Shown piece after piece: positions 24,061 to 31,476 of a DNA stretch of 33,538 nucleotides. Origin of the DNA: an uncultured Nitrospirota bacterium. GTDB taxonomy: Bacteria > CG2-30-53-67. The notes under the pieces were generated by a model, which was given only the letters and a program-made list of their open reading frames with translations, did no database searches and was not told the DNA's origin. Location: contig CALZGC010000181.1 of NCBI GenBank assembly GCA_945786985.1, forward strand, positions 1 to 33,538. Reading direction: 5' to 3'. The translations under genes and the position numbers were made by a program. The stretch's first letter is position 1; every line of letters starts with the position of its first letter.

Positions 24061-25143
24061 ATGGAAATTCTATTCCGTTACATCGCCCGTGAGTTCATCC
24101 GGGTCTTTCTTGCTTGCCTGGCCGCAGTGACCGTCGTCTATCTGGTGGCCCATTTCATAGGCAAGCTGGACAACTTCATCGAACACCGGGCCTCCCTCAC
24201 GCTCATCGCGACCTTCATCCTTTTGAAGATCCCGAGACTGGTGTACGAGGTGCTCCCCATTGTCGTGCTGCTCGCCGCGCTGATTACCTTCCGGGGGCTT
24301 GCGATGAACAGTGAAATCATCGCCATGCGCGCGTGCGGCATCGGTCTCTCCCGCCTCCTGATACCGGTCCTTTGCGTGACAACGATCCTGGTTGGGCTAA
24401 TCCTCATGAACGCAGAACGACTCGTCCCTCTGGCCAACCAGAAAGCGAGCTACCTGGCAGATGTCGCGTTGAAGAAGCGCCCCCACATCCTCGCGCTCCG
24501 AAAAAACCGGATCTGGTTCCGCACCGGGGAGAGCAGCTTCTGCAACATACAGAAGGTGAATCCCGACACCGCGTCCCTCTATCACGTCACCCTCTATACG
24601 TTCGACGCCGACTTCCATCTCGTCAGCCGCATGGACGCCGACCAGGTGAGTTGGGACGGGAAGCGGTGGGTCACCGACCAGGCCACGCACTGGACCTTTG
24701 AGCCATCCGGAGACATCGCGTCGGAACGCGTCCTCCGGGGAAGCTTCCCCCTGGTGGAGTCGCTGGATGAGATGATCAATGTGGAGAAATCTTCACGGGA
24801 GATGGGCTATGGGGAGTTGAAGGACTACATCCGGATTCTCAAGCGCGATGGTTATCCGGTGACCGCTTACGAAGTGGACCTGCACGCCAAAATCTCCTAT
24901 GCTGTTATCAGCCTGATCATGGTACTCATCGCAGTGCCCTTTTCTCTGCGCTCGACCCGAAGCGGGGGGATCGGCATCAGCATCGGCCTGAGTGTACTGA
25001 TCGGTTTTGCCTGCTGGATCACGTATTCCGTGGGGCTCTCTTTCGGCTATGCGGGGATCCTGCCTCCTGCAGCAGCCGCCTGGATCGGAAACGCCCTTTT
25101 CGGTATGGGTGCACTCTGGTCCACCCTGCGGGTTCGTTTCTGA
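24061..25143 (+). CDS. lptG: LptG, LPS export ABC transporter permease
   Basis: This is the second Lpt permease, partner of LptF. It has 360 residues, like the E. coli protein. It begins MEILFRYIAREFIRVFLACL, has helices at about 12-35, 55-80 and 95-120, then a periplasmic domain (about 130-265) and three C-terminal helices ending in LPPAAAAWIGNALFGMGAL. Typical family motifs are LPIVVLLAALITFRGLAMNSE and IAMRACGIGLSRLL. ATG 24061 is preferred; an in-frame GTG at 24028 would add residues without family support. GGGGAG lies 12 bp upstream of the ATG. The gene converges with the broken K+ channel gene, 5 bp away. Confidence 0.94.
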   Translation: MEILFRYIAREFIRVFLACLAAVTVVYLVAHFIGKLDNFIEHRASLTLIATFILLKIPRLVYEVLPIVVLLAALITFRGLAMNSEIIAMRACGIGLSRLLIPVLCVTTILVGLILMNAERLVPLANQKASYLADVALKKRPHILALRKNRIWFRTGESSFCNIQKVNPDTASLYHVTLYTFDADFHLVSRMDADQVSWDGKRWVTDQATHWTFEPSGDIASERVLRGSFPLVESLDEMINVEKSSREMGYGELKDYIRILKRDGYPVTAYEVDLHAKISYAVISLIMVLIAVPFSLRSTRSGGIGISIGLSVLIGFACWITYSVGLSFGYAGILPPAAAAWIGNALFGMGALWSTLRVRF

Positions 25144-25148
25144 GCGTC

Positions 25149-26181
25149 TCAACCGAACGTCAAAGATGCCCCTTTCTCATGGCCAGCAAGCTTGGCCAAT
25201 GCCTCGAGTTGAACCGGTTTGCCCACGCAGATCATGAGGTCGCCCCCTTCCAGCACCGTTTGGGGGGTGAGGCTCGTGGCAACCTCTCCCCCGCCTTCTT
25301 GATCGCCACGATGAGAACCCCCAGGTCCTCACGAATGCGCGACGCACCGATGGGCACTTGATCATAGGGGGACGCGGTCGCGATCCGGATCGAATCGAGG
25401 CGAAAATCGATGCCGTCGTCGCGGCTCACCGCGGACTCCAGGAAACTGGAGACGTGGGGACGAAGAATGGTGTTGACGATCTTCATGGCGCTGATCAGAT
25501 AAGGGGAGACGACCCGCTCCGCCCCTGCCCGCTTGAGCTTCTTATCGGAGCCTGCCTCACCGGCACGGGTAATTATTTTCAGGCCGGGGTTCATGTCTCT
25601 TGCGGAGAGGACGACGAACAGGTTGTCCGCATCGGTGTTCAGCACGGTGATCAACCCCTGGGCCCGCTCAATCCCGGCGCGGAGGCCATGACTTCGTCGC
25701 TGGTGGCGTCGCCCTGGATGATCATGACATCCTTCTCCTGGATCTCGGCCACGACATCGGGGTTCTTTTCGATGACCACAAAGGGATGTCCGGCCGAACC
25801 GAACTCGGAACAGGCCTGCTTTCCCATACGGCCGTACCCGCAGATGATGCAGTGTTCCTTGAGCTTGTTGATTTTCTCGTTCACTTTTCTCCTCCCCAGC
25901 ACCTCCCGGATCTCTCCGTCCAGAAGGATCTGTACAGCGGCCTTCAGCGCATAGGCCGCCGTGCTGACTCCGCCGAGAATCAGCATGATGGTAAAGATCC
26001 GGCCGACCGTGTCCATGTCGTGCACCTCTCGAAAACCGATCGTCGAGAGCGTGATCACAGTCATGTAGAGCGAATCCGCTAGCGGCCACCCCTCGATGAT
26101 CATGTACCCCCCGGTTCCGACAACCAGGATAGCCACCAGGATCACCAGGGAAGCCTGCAGTCTCTTCAACGAATCATTCAC
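25149..26181 (-). pseudogene. K+ channel with RCK (TrkA-N/TrkA-C) domains, two frameshifts
   Basis: The gene encodes a two-helix K+ channel pore followed by a cytoplasmic RCK domain, but in three frames. Part 1 has two membrane helices (LVILVAILVVGTGGYMII and RIFTIMLILGGVSTAAYALK), a filter region TLSTIGFREVH and a Rossmann start CIICGYGRMGK. It breaks near 25677-25684 after GDATSDEVMAS. Part 2 resumes with AGIERAQGLITVLNTDAD and the TrkA-C start. It breaks in a C5 run at 25288-25292 after IVAIKKAG. Part 3 continues with ATSLTPQTVLEGGDLMICVG and stops at 25149. Both breaks fit one missing base (or two extra). This is either a recent pseudogene or sequencing error. The GTG at 26181 follows AAGGGGACGG; a GTG at 26217 is the alternative. 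Confidence 0.85.
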
Positions 26182-26221
26182 GCCCGTCCCCTTCCGGAAC
26201 AACGCCGGTCCGCTCACCCCG

Positions 26222-26689
26222 CTATGCTTGGTTGAGATACCGCCGGCAGGTCTCCATCATACGTCGACAATGGCTTCCCTCCCAGTAGACCCGGCCGCAT
26301 TGCCGGCACCGCCCGAAACCGGATGCCGTGTGGTAGATATACTCGGGGACCTCGTCCCGCACGTCCGGTTTCTCAGTGGCCGTCAGCAGGGTGTTGCACC
26401 GGATGCAGCGTGTCAGGATACGGTCCGGCGCAGGCGGATAGACCCGGATGACCGCCTCCAGCTGCGCCATGGGTTTGTTCTCGCGAATGAGCAGATGCTC
26501 CCCGACGCCCCGGCGCTGCACCAGTCGAGTGTCCCGAGTCAGCAGGATGCGCCTGTCCCTGCGGGCAATCTTGATCAATTCCCTATCGTCAACGGGATTC
26601 AGGTAGAGAACATCGACTCCCAGGATCCGCAGCCAGCGGGCCAACCGCCCCAGCATCATATCCGCCACGAAGGTGCGATCCGGACACAT
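26222..26689 (-). CDS. Mut7-C family RNase-like protein with zinc ribbon
   Basis: This 155-residue protein matches the Mut7-C family, a PIN-like nuclease fold found in many bacteria and at the C-terminus of the exonuclease Mut-7. The N-terminus FVADMMLGRLARWLRILG carries the first conserved Asp and is the family hallmark; DDRELIKIARRDRRILLTRDTRL holds further acidic residues. A zinc ribbon follows (CIRCN near residue 96 and CRQCG near 131). GGGGAGAG precedes the ATG at 26689. It lies just upstream of the channel gene in the same direction and probably shares its transcript. Its cellular RNA target is unknown. Confidence 0.88.
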   Translation of the reverse strand: MCPDRTFVADMMLGRLARWLRILGVDVLYLNPVDDRELIKIARRDRRILLTRDTRLVQRRGVGEHLLIRENKPMAQLEAVIRVYPPAPDRILTRCIRCNTLLTATEKPDVRDEVPEYIYHTASGFGRCRQCGRVYWEGSHCRRMMETCRRYLNQA

Positions 26690-26738
26690 CGACGACTCTC
26701 CCCGGAGGTTTCGGGTAACCAGAACGAAAAGACGGACT

Positions 26739-26768
26739 AAACTAGCAGATCGCTGAAATCCATGTCAA
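26739..26768 (-). promoter_or_regulatory. Candidate sigma-70 promoter of the Mut7-C/K+ channel genes
   Basis: On the minus strand a perfect TTGACA (26768-26763) is followed after 18 bp by TAGTTT (26744-26739), 50 bp before the ATG at 26689. Confidence 0.5.
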
Positions 26769-26874
26769 GCATGGCGGGGCCGGCGCAACCCCCATCGATC
26801 CGCCAGGCCTGCGTATCAGGAAGGGGCCGAGGCTGCCGCTGCATCCGGATACGTGTGACCTGTCCGGACACAAA

Positions 26875-26896
26875 AAAGCCCGCTTACGCGGGCTTT
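26875..26896 (-). terminator. Rho-independent terminator, probably bidirectional
   Basis: AAAGCCCGC and GCGGGCTTT form a 9-bp stem around a TTAC loop. On the minus strand it is followed by a run of six T in all, and on the plus strand by TTTCTT. It would end the transcript of the deacetylase-family gene (stop at 27109), about 210 bp downstream of it. Confidence 0.85.
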
Positions 26897-27108
26897 CTTG
26901 AAAGGGGGATGGGAGGAACGGCAAGCGAGGGGGATCGCTGTATCTGACCGTTCCCCATCAATTGGTGTATCCGCTACCTGTCTATAAAGTAACCTGACAA
27001 AGCTGGAAGTCACACCCGGTAGCAAAGAATCTTGCTGTGCACCCAGCCTCTTGATTTTCCTGAGATTTCCGACTTAGTGGTCCGCTTGTTGCGAATCGGC
27101 CGGCGGCC
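26897..27108. other. Spacer without recognised gene
   Basis: Between the terminator and the deacetylase-family gene I see no credible reading frame, tRNA or known RNA motif. If the terminator serves that gene, this stretch is its long 3' untranslated region or hides a small RNA. Confidence 0.5.
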
Positions 27109-28041
27109 TCACCCCTGGAACAGAGAGAGCAGGTGCGCTCGGACCGACTGCTTCAGGGCGGTAAGATTGTAGCCTCCTTCCAGGACTGACACCAGACGCC
27201 CCCGGCAGTGGGCCTTTGCCAAACGAACCAGGATATCCGTCATGTCAGTAATTCCTGCCTCCGTCAGATAGATGCCCGCCAGAGGATCCTCTGCATGGGC
27301 GTCGAAACCGGCTGAAATCAGAATCAGTTCGGGTTTGAATGCGACCATGGCAGGCACCAGCAACTGCTCGAAGGCCTCCTGGTATTCACCGTCCCCGCTC
27401 CCGGCTGCCATGGGGAGGTTCCTGGTAAACCCGATCCCGGCATCCTTCCCCTCCTGTTCCCGGTGTCCCGTCCCCGGGTAGTGATTCTCCTGATGGAGAC
27501 TGAAATAGAAAACCGTGGGATCCGCATAGAACGTATTCTGTGTCCCGTTTCCGTGGTGCACGTCCCAGTCGACGATGAGTATTTTCCGGAGACCGTGGCG
27601 ACTCTGCGCATAGCGTGCCGCCACGGCCACATTGTTGAATAGACAGAACCCCATGGCCCGATCCCGTTCGGCATGGTGTCCGGGGGGCCTCACGGCGCAA
27701 AAGGCGTTGCGCATCGCTCCGGCGATGACGTGATCGATGGCCGTCAAAACGGCTCCGGCCGCAAGCCGGGCCTCCTCATAGGAGGCCGAAGAGATGATCG
27801 TGTCGGGATCCAGGGCGCGGATGCCTCCACGGCAGGCCTCTTCCACCCGGTGCACGTAATCCCGGTCGTGCACCGTGCAGAGTTCGTCCACCGTGGCCGC
27901 CCTCGGCTGGAGCCGCTCGGTGCCCGCCTGCAGGTCCTCTTGCGCACACACCTCCTCGATGGCGCGCAACCGGTCGCTGCACTCGGGATGGTTCCCCGTG
28001 TCATGGCGGAACCCGGAAATCAGAAGACCTGTCTTCTGCAT
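27109..28041 (-). CDS. Histone deacetylase/AcuC-like family deacetylase
   Basis: This 310-residue zinc hydrolase belongs to the arginase/deacetylase fold that includes HDACs, acetoin-utilisation AcuC and acetylpolyamine amidohydrolases. Zinc ligands lie in VDWDVHHGNG (Asp, His) and AGFDAHAEDPLAG (Asp). The catalytic His pair is in RPPGHHAERDRAMGFC, and the C-terminal EGGYN motif is present. The longer upstream frame is not used: ATG 28041 has AGGGGAAGCG before it and MQKTGLLISGF matches family starts. The bacterial substrate is not predictable from sequence; lysine deacetylation of proteins, for example acetyl-CoA synthetase, is one option. It diverges from the DUF3786-like gene. Confidence 0.93.
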   Translation of the reverse strand: MQKTGLLISGFRHDTGNHPECSDRLRAIEEVCAQEDLQAGTERLQPRAATVDELCTVHDRDYVHRVEEACRGGIRALDPDTIISSASYEEARLAAGAVLTAIDHVIAGAMRNAFCAVRPPGHHAERDRAMGFCLFNNVAVAARYAQSRHGLRKILIVDWDVHHGNGTQNTFYADPTVFYFSLHQENHYPGTGHREQEGKDAGIGFTRNLPMAAGSGDGEYQEAFEQLLVPAMVAFKPELILISAGFDAHAEDPLAGIYLTEAGITDMTDILVRLAKAHCRGRLVSVLEGGYNLTALKQSVRAHLLSLFQG

Positions 28042-28169
28042 GCACGCTTCCCCTGGGAACCGGGCCACCGGCCCCTGCCCGCCGTCAACCGCCCCCCAAC
28101 CCCTCAGAATGATTGTAGAACCGACCGGACCGCAGTTCTGTTTCCCGATGGCCCACAACAGGTTTCCTC

Positions 28170-28198
28170 ACGGTAGACCAGAATCGGATCGCTGTCAA
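28170..28198 (-). promoter_or_regulatory. Candidate promoter of the deacetylase-family gene
   Basis: On the minus strand a perfect TTGACA (28198-28193), 17 bp and TACCGT (28175-28170) occur about 130 bp before the ATG at 28041. The -10 matches only three bases. Confidence 0.4.
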
Positions 28199-28204
28199 TT
28201 TGGG

Positions 28205-28233
28205 TTGTACGCACAGGGGCTTCCTGATAGAAT
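28205..28233 (+). promoter_or_regulatory. Candidate promoter of the DUF3786-like operon
   Basis: TTGTAC (28205-28210), 17 bp and TAGAAT (28228-28233) lie about 40 bp before the ATG at 28275. The -10 differs from consensus by one base. It is back to back with the opposite promoter, with -35 boxes 6 bp apart. Confidence 0.5.
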
Positions 28234-28274
28234 AATAGCCAAGCATTTCTCAAACATTTTCGGGTAGTTTCAAC

Positions 28275-28898
28275 ATGGAAAGCAATTACGAGAAGGCGCT
28301 GGCGATGGCCTTGGACAAGGCGTTTTACGCACTCCAGGAGAGAGACCTGGCGGACGTCGCTTTCCGGAGCGGGTCCACCCTCGTGGAGAGCGGACACCTT
28401 CGGACATCCTTCTTGAACCGCCGTGTCGACGTGGAGCCCTTCTCCGAGCAGGTCCAGATCGACACCGCGCCCGCCGGCACGCGAACAGCGATTCTCATCC
28501 TGCACTACCTGATCAAAGCATCCGGGATACCCCTGTCGGGGCAACTCGTCGGGTTCAAGGACGTCCCCCAGGGGTCGCTCTATTACCAGCCCTTTCGCAA
28601 TCGGGTGCTCCGCGCCACGCTGGGGCTCATCGACGCGGACCCCGCTACGCTGGACCGTTGCATCCAGACCTTGGGCGGCCAGCGGGTAGCCGGCGGCGAC
28701 CTGGCCTTCCGCTTGAACGTGTTTCCCTACATCCGGGCGCACTATGTCCTTTACACAGGGGAGGAGGGCATCCCGCCCGATGCGAACATCCTCTTTGATG
28801 CGGCGATTTCGGAGTATCTGTCTACCGAAGACATCGTGGTGATGTGCGAACAAATCAACCGGATCCTCAAAGCCGAACTGCGCGAGGCCTCCTCGTGA
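28275..28898 (+). CDS. DUF3786-like protein
   Basis: This 207-residue soluble protein resembles DUF3786, a family of anaerobic bacteria with no settled function. The typical C-terminal block is present: YVLYTGEEGIPPDANILFDAAI, followed by SEYLSTEDIVVMCEQI. A central stretch (TAILILHYLIKASGIPLSGQ, then FKDVPQGSLYYQPF) also fits. No catalytic residues or cofactor motifs can be named, and I see no CxxC. The ATG at 28275 has no strong ribosome site. The next gene starts 26 bp later in the same direction. The family call is from memory of its motifs and is less certain than the reading frame itself. Confidence 0.75.
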   Translation: MESNYEKALAMALDKAFYALQERDLADVAFRSGSTLVESGHLRTSFLNRRVDVEPFSEQVQIDTAPAGTRTAILILHYLIKASGIPLSGQLVGFKDVPQGSLYYQPFRNRVLRATLGLIDADPATLDRCIQTLGGQRVAGGDLAFRLNVFPYIRAHYVLYTGEEGIPPDANILFDAAISEYLSTEDIVVMCEQINRILKAELREASS

Positions 28899-28924
28899 CC
28901 GACCCGCTGAACAAGGAGTAGCAG

Positions 28925-29959
28925 ATGATTTTCCCGGGCCGCAAACCCCTCATGGAAAAAATCCCGACCCAGAACATCCGGGTTGACGATCTCTTTGATG
29001 AATTCTCGAAGCAGAATTTTTCAGGCTATGCCGAGTTCGACTTCCCCGATAGTCGGGGCATCATTCTGTTCCACAGCGGCGAGATCATCACTGCCGTCTA
29101 CAAAGGGGCGGACAAAGTCAAGAGCCAGGAGGAGGGAATCGCAGCCGTCAAGAACCACTGTCGTTTGGAAGACGGTCTGATCAGCACCTTTCAGCTGCCA
29201 GCGGAAATGGCCCACATGCTGCGCGGTTTGTGCAACCGCAAGTTCCTCGATGAAATCCACGTCTCGGGCAAGCTGCAGGTCATCCTGAGCACCCTGCTGG
29301 AGGAAAAACATACGGGCACCCTGGACGTTCTCTTTCCGCAGAGGAAGGAAAAGGGGATGATTCTTCTGATCAACGGCAGAGTCTCCAACACCTTCCTGGA
29401 AATGGACAGGAATCTCACTCTGGAAGGAAAGGAAGCACTCCAGCGGATCCGTGAGCTGATCGACGAAGCGGACGGCGGGTGCAAGATCTTCAAGTCGGAT
29501 TTCTCTCAGGAGATCTGGAAATCGAGACGGGGAACCAAGAAACCGCACGAAAGCCGCATCTTCCAGATCCTCGCCGAAAAAGAGACACCCGAGCCCTCAC
29601 CAATGCAGGCCCTGCTTTCAAAGCTGCACGGAGAGCTGAGCACGCCCCCCTTCACGGCGGTGCTTGGTGAAGACGGAACCGTGCTGGCCCAGGCCTTTGC
29701 GGAAAACGGCAATGGAGAGCCGACGCCCGATTTCCAGAAGATGATTCAGGAAGCCGCGTCCCTGACGACAGCCATCGACATGGGGCCCCTCAGCGAGATC
29801 CTCTGCACCTCCCAGGAAAAGAACCTCCTGATTCGAAACGTTCCCCGGGCGCACTGTTTTCATATCCTGATCGTCGAGAGGAAACAGCACCCTAAGGATC
29901 TTCGAAAACACCTCTCCCTTTTCGACGAAGAGATGGCAGCCCTGTCCGCGGCCTCCTAG
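28925..29959 (+). CDS. PATAN/DUF4388-like protein with Roadblock-like C-terminus
   Basis: This 344-residue soluble protein appears to hold two N-terminal repeats of a DUF4388/PATAN-like fold. One is at about 20-65 (FSGYAEFDFPDSRGIILFHS, then GEIITAVYKG), the other at about 118-165 (GTLDVLFPQRKEKGMILLING). A linker follows, then a C-terminal domain (about 235-340) that resembles Roadblock/LC7 (FTAVLGEDGTVLAQAF, LLIRNVPRAHCFHILIVE). Such proteins often serve as adaptors for small GTPases or for gliding and pilus polarity systems, but no MglA-like GTPase is encoded here. AAGGAG lies 6 bp before the ATG, a strong start. The TAG stop is the first base triplet of a repeated palindromic element. The domain assignments are tentative. 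Confidence 0.75.
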   Translation: MIFPGRKPLMEKIPTQNIRVDDLFDEFSKQNFSGYAEFDFPDSRGIILFHSGEIITAVYKGADKVKSQEEGIAAVKNHCRLEDGLISTFQLPAEMAHMLRGLCNRKFLDEIHVSGKLQVILSTLLEEKHTGTLDVLFPQRKEKGMILLINGRVSNTFLEMDRNLTLEGKEALQRIRELIDEADGGCKIFKSDFSQEIWKSRRGTKKPHESRIFQILAEKETPEPSPMQALLSKLHGELSTPPFTAVLGEDGTVLAQAFAENGNGEPTPDFQKMIQEAASLTTAIDMGPLSEILCTSQEKNLLIRNVPRAHCFHILIVERKQHPKDLRKHLSLFDEEMAALSAAS

Positions 29960-30063
29960 CCCGGATATCGCATGAGTCAATCTATTACGAGGCCGGACAG
30001 TCTGCCACATGCGGCCCGCACACGCCCGGGCGCAACGGCCCGCGGCATGCAAACATCCGGGTT
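29957..30063. repeat. Short degenerate copy of the palindromic MITE/ERIC-like element
   Basis: The left end AGCCCGGATATCGCATGAGT (29958-29977) matches the terminal repeat of the 31287-31474 element at 17 of 20 bases. Similarity to that element read on the minus strand continues for about 40 more bases (for example GAGGCCGGA-AGTCTG and CATGCGGC). A degenerate opposite end, CATGCAAACATCCGGGTT, lies at 30046-30063. The copy is about 107 bp, shorter than the full element. The stop codon of the gene ending at 29959 is part of it. Confidence 0.75.
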
Positions 30064-30114
30064 GTGTCCCCCGGACAAACCGCGCGTCAAACAGGGATGG
30101 GACACAGGCCGGGA

Positions 30115-30528
30115 TCAGTGGATCTCCAGGGCATTGAAGAAATAGGAGATTTCAAAGGCGGCCGTTTCGGGTGCATCCGAACCGTGCACGGCATTCTGTT
30201 CGATGTTGCCGGCAAAGTCTTTCCGGATGGTGCCGGGCGCGGCGTCCGCCGGATTGGTGGCGCCCATGAGTTCCCGGTTCCGCCGTATAACACCGTCCCC
30301 CTCGAGCACCATTACCACACAGGGTCCCGAAGACATGAAATCCACCAGACTGCCGAAGAAGGGGCGTTCCCGGTGTACCGCGTAGAATCCCTCGGCTTCG
30401 GCTTTGGACAGTTGAATCATCTTGATGGCGGCAACCCGGATACCCGCCTCCTGAAACCGGCGAATGACTTCACCGAGGATATTCTTACGGACGCCGTCGG
30501 GCTTGACGATTGACAGGGTACGCTCCAT
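30115..30528 (-). CDS. ndk: Nucleoside diphosphate kinase
   Basis: Ndk transfers the gamma-phosphate of ATP to nucleoside diphosphates through a phospho-His intermediate and keeps NTP pools balanced. The 137-residue protein begins [20 protein letters not shown] and has the catalytic His in [13 protein letters not shown] near residue 116, with Lys and Arg substrate contacts in the usual places. The length is standard. AAGGAG precedes the ATG at 30528. It lies 186 bp downstream of korC in the same direction, and could be read from the kor operon; no clear separate promoter was found. The gap contains a 6-bp hairpin (GCGTAC/GTACGC, 30658-30675). Confidence 0.98.
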   Translation of the reverse strand: MERTLSIVKPDGVRKNILGEVIRRFQEAGIRVAAIKMIQLSKAEAEGFYAVHRERPFFGSLVDFMSSGPCVVMVLEGDGVIRRNRELMGATNPADAAPGTIRKDFAGNIEQNAVHGSDAPETAAFEISYFFNALEIH

Positions 30529-30714
30529 GAACCGCTCTCCTTCATGATGGGGGTCGAAAATTCAAAAAAGGGGTCTCTATACATAGCGTCATAGACAAAT
30601 CCCCATACCGAGCAACAGAACAAGACAGACCGGGGCGTGACAACGTCGAGGCGTGTGGCGTACTACATGGTACGCGGCAACAACGAGACGAGGAAGCATC
30701 ATCAACGCCTTCTT

Positions 30715-31272
30715 TCACGCATCCGCCCTCTGCAGACGCTCCGCCTCCTCGAACCCGACCCGGAGGGCCGTCAGATTCAGATCTTCCGTTCCCCGGGGCA
30801 CCCGGGACAGCACCGCCTCTTCCAGGGCTTTTCGTGACACGACGCCCGTCAGGCCGACCACTGCGCCCAGGGCAATGATGTTGGCGACGACACGTTTGCC
30901 CACCTTTTCCTGGGCCAGCTGAAAGATGGGAATGCGGTAGGCCGTGAACGTGCCCTCGGGGACGGAGAGCACCTCATGGGTGTCCACAATCAGCACGCCC
31001 CCTTCCTTGATGTCGGGGGCATACTTGTCACAGGCCACCTGCGTCAGCGCGAGCAGAATGTCGATATTCGTCGCCTTGGGGTAGTCGATATCCCCGTCGC
31101 TGATGATCACCTCGGCCTTGCTCGCGCCGCCCCGAGCCTCCGGTCCGTATGACTGGCTCTGCACGGCGTTCTTGTCATCATAAATGGCGGCCGCCTCGGC
31201 CAGAATCACCCCCGAGAGAATGATTCCCTGCCCGCCGGAGCCGCTGAAGCGGACCTCGACCCGATTCGCCAT
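30715..31272 (-). CDS. korC: 2-oxoacid:ferredoxin oxidoreductase gamma subunit (KorC-like)
   Basis: This 185-residue protein is the gamma subunit of a multi-subunit, oxygen-sensitive 2-oxoacid:ferredoxin oxidoreductase, most like the 2-oxoglutarate (Kor) type. It starts MANRVEVRFSGSGGQGIILS and has VQSQSYGPEARGGASKAEVI, both hallmarks of the family. GGAGAGGAGGGTCC directly precedes ATG 31272, so a longer upstream extension is rejected; that extension would run into the inserted element. In the cell the complex links CoA, the oxoacid and ferredoxin, either in oxidation or in reductive carbon fixation. Exact substrate choice cannot be read from this subunit. Confidence 0.93.
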   Translation of the reverse strand: MANRVEVRFSGSGGQGIILSGVILAEAAAIYDDKNAVQSQSYGPEARGGASKAEVIISDGDIDYPKATNIDILLALTQVACDKYAPDIKEGGVLIVDTHEVLSVPEGTFTAYRIPIFQLAQEKVGKRVVANIIALGAVVGLTGVVSRKALEEAVLSRVPRGTEDLNLTALRVGFEEAERLQRADA

Positions 31273-31286
31273 GGACCCTCCTCTCC

Positions 31287-31474
31287 AGCCCGAATATTGC
31301 ATAAGTGATCGTCATGAATGGCCCCAAAGGTACTGGAGGTACCCCAGGCATGGCGCAGAAGATTTTCTGGCTGAAGACATATGGAAAGATATCGAAGTCA
31401 GAAAACCTTCTGGAACGCCGCATGGGCCAGACTATCCGGCCTCGCAATAGATGAACTTACGCAATATTCGGGCT
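31287..31474. mobile_element. 188-bp palindromic MITE/ERIC-like element between korB and korC
   Basis: Its ends are 20-bp inverted repeats, AGCCCGAATATTGCATAAGT and its complement with one mismatch (19/20). The inside is also partly self-complementary: CAGAAGATTTTCTG (31356-31369) pairs with CAGAAAACCTTCTG (31399-31412) around nearly the same centre. The whole unit could therefore fold into one long hairpin in the kor transcript. It has no gene. One end lies 2 bp after the korB stop, the other 14 bp before the korC ATG. No obvious target-site duplication is seen. Confidence 0.8.
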
Positions 31475-31476
31475 AA

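Noticed and set aside
26742-27025. Two short minus-strand frames running through the terminator
   Set aside because: A gene across a strong rho-independent hairpin is unlikely, and neither frame has a ribosome site or family match.
31274-31302. Upstream extension of KorC to 31302
   Set aside because: A strong ribosome site precedes the ATG at 31272, and the extension would be translated from the inserted palindromic element.
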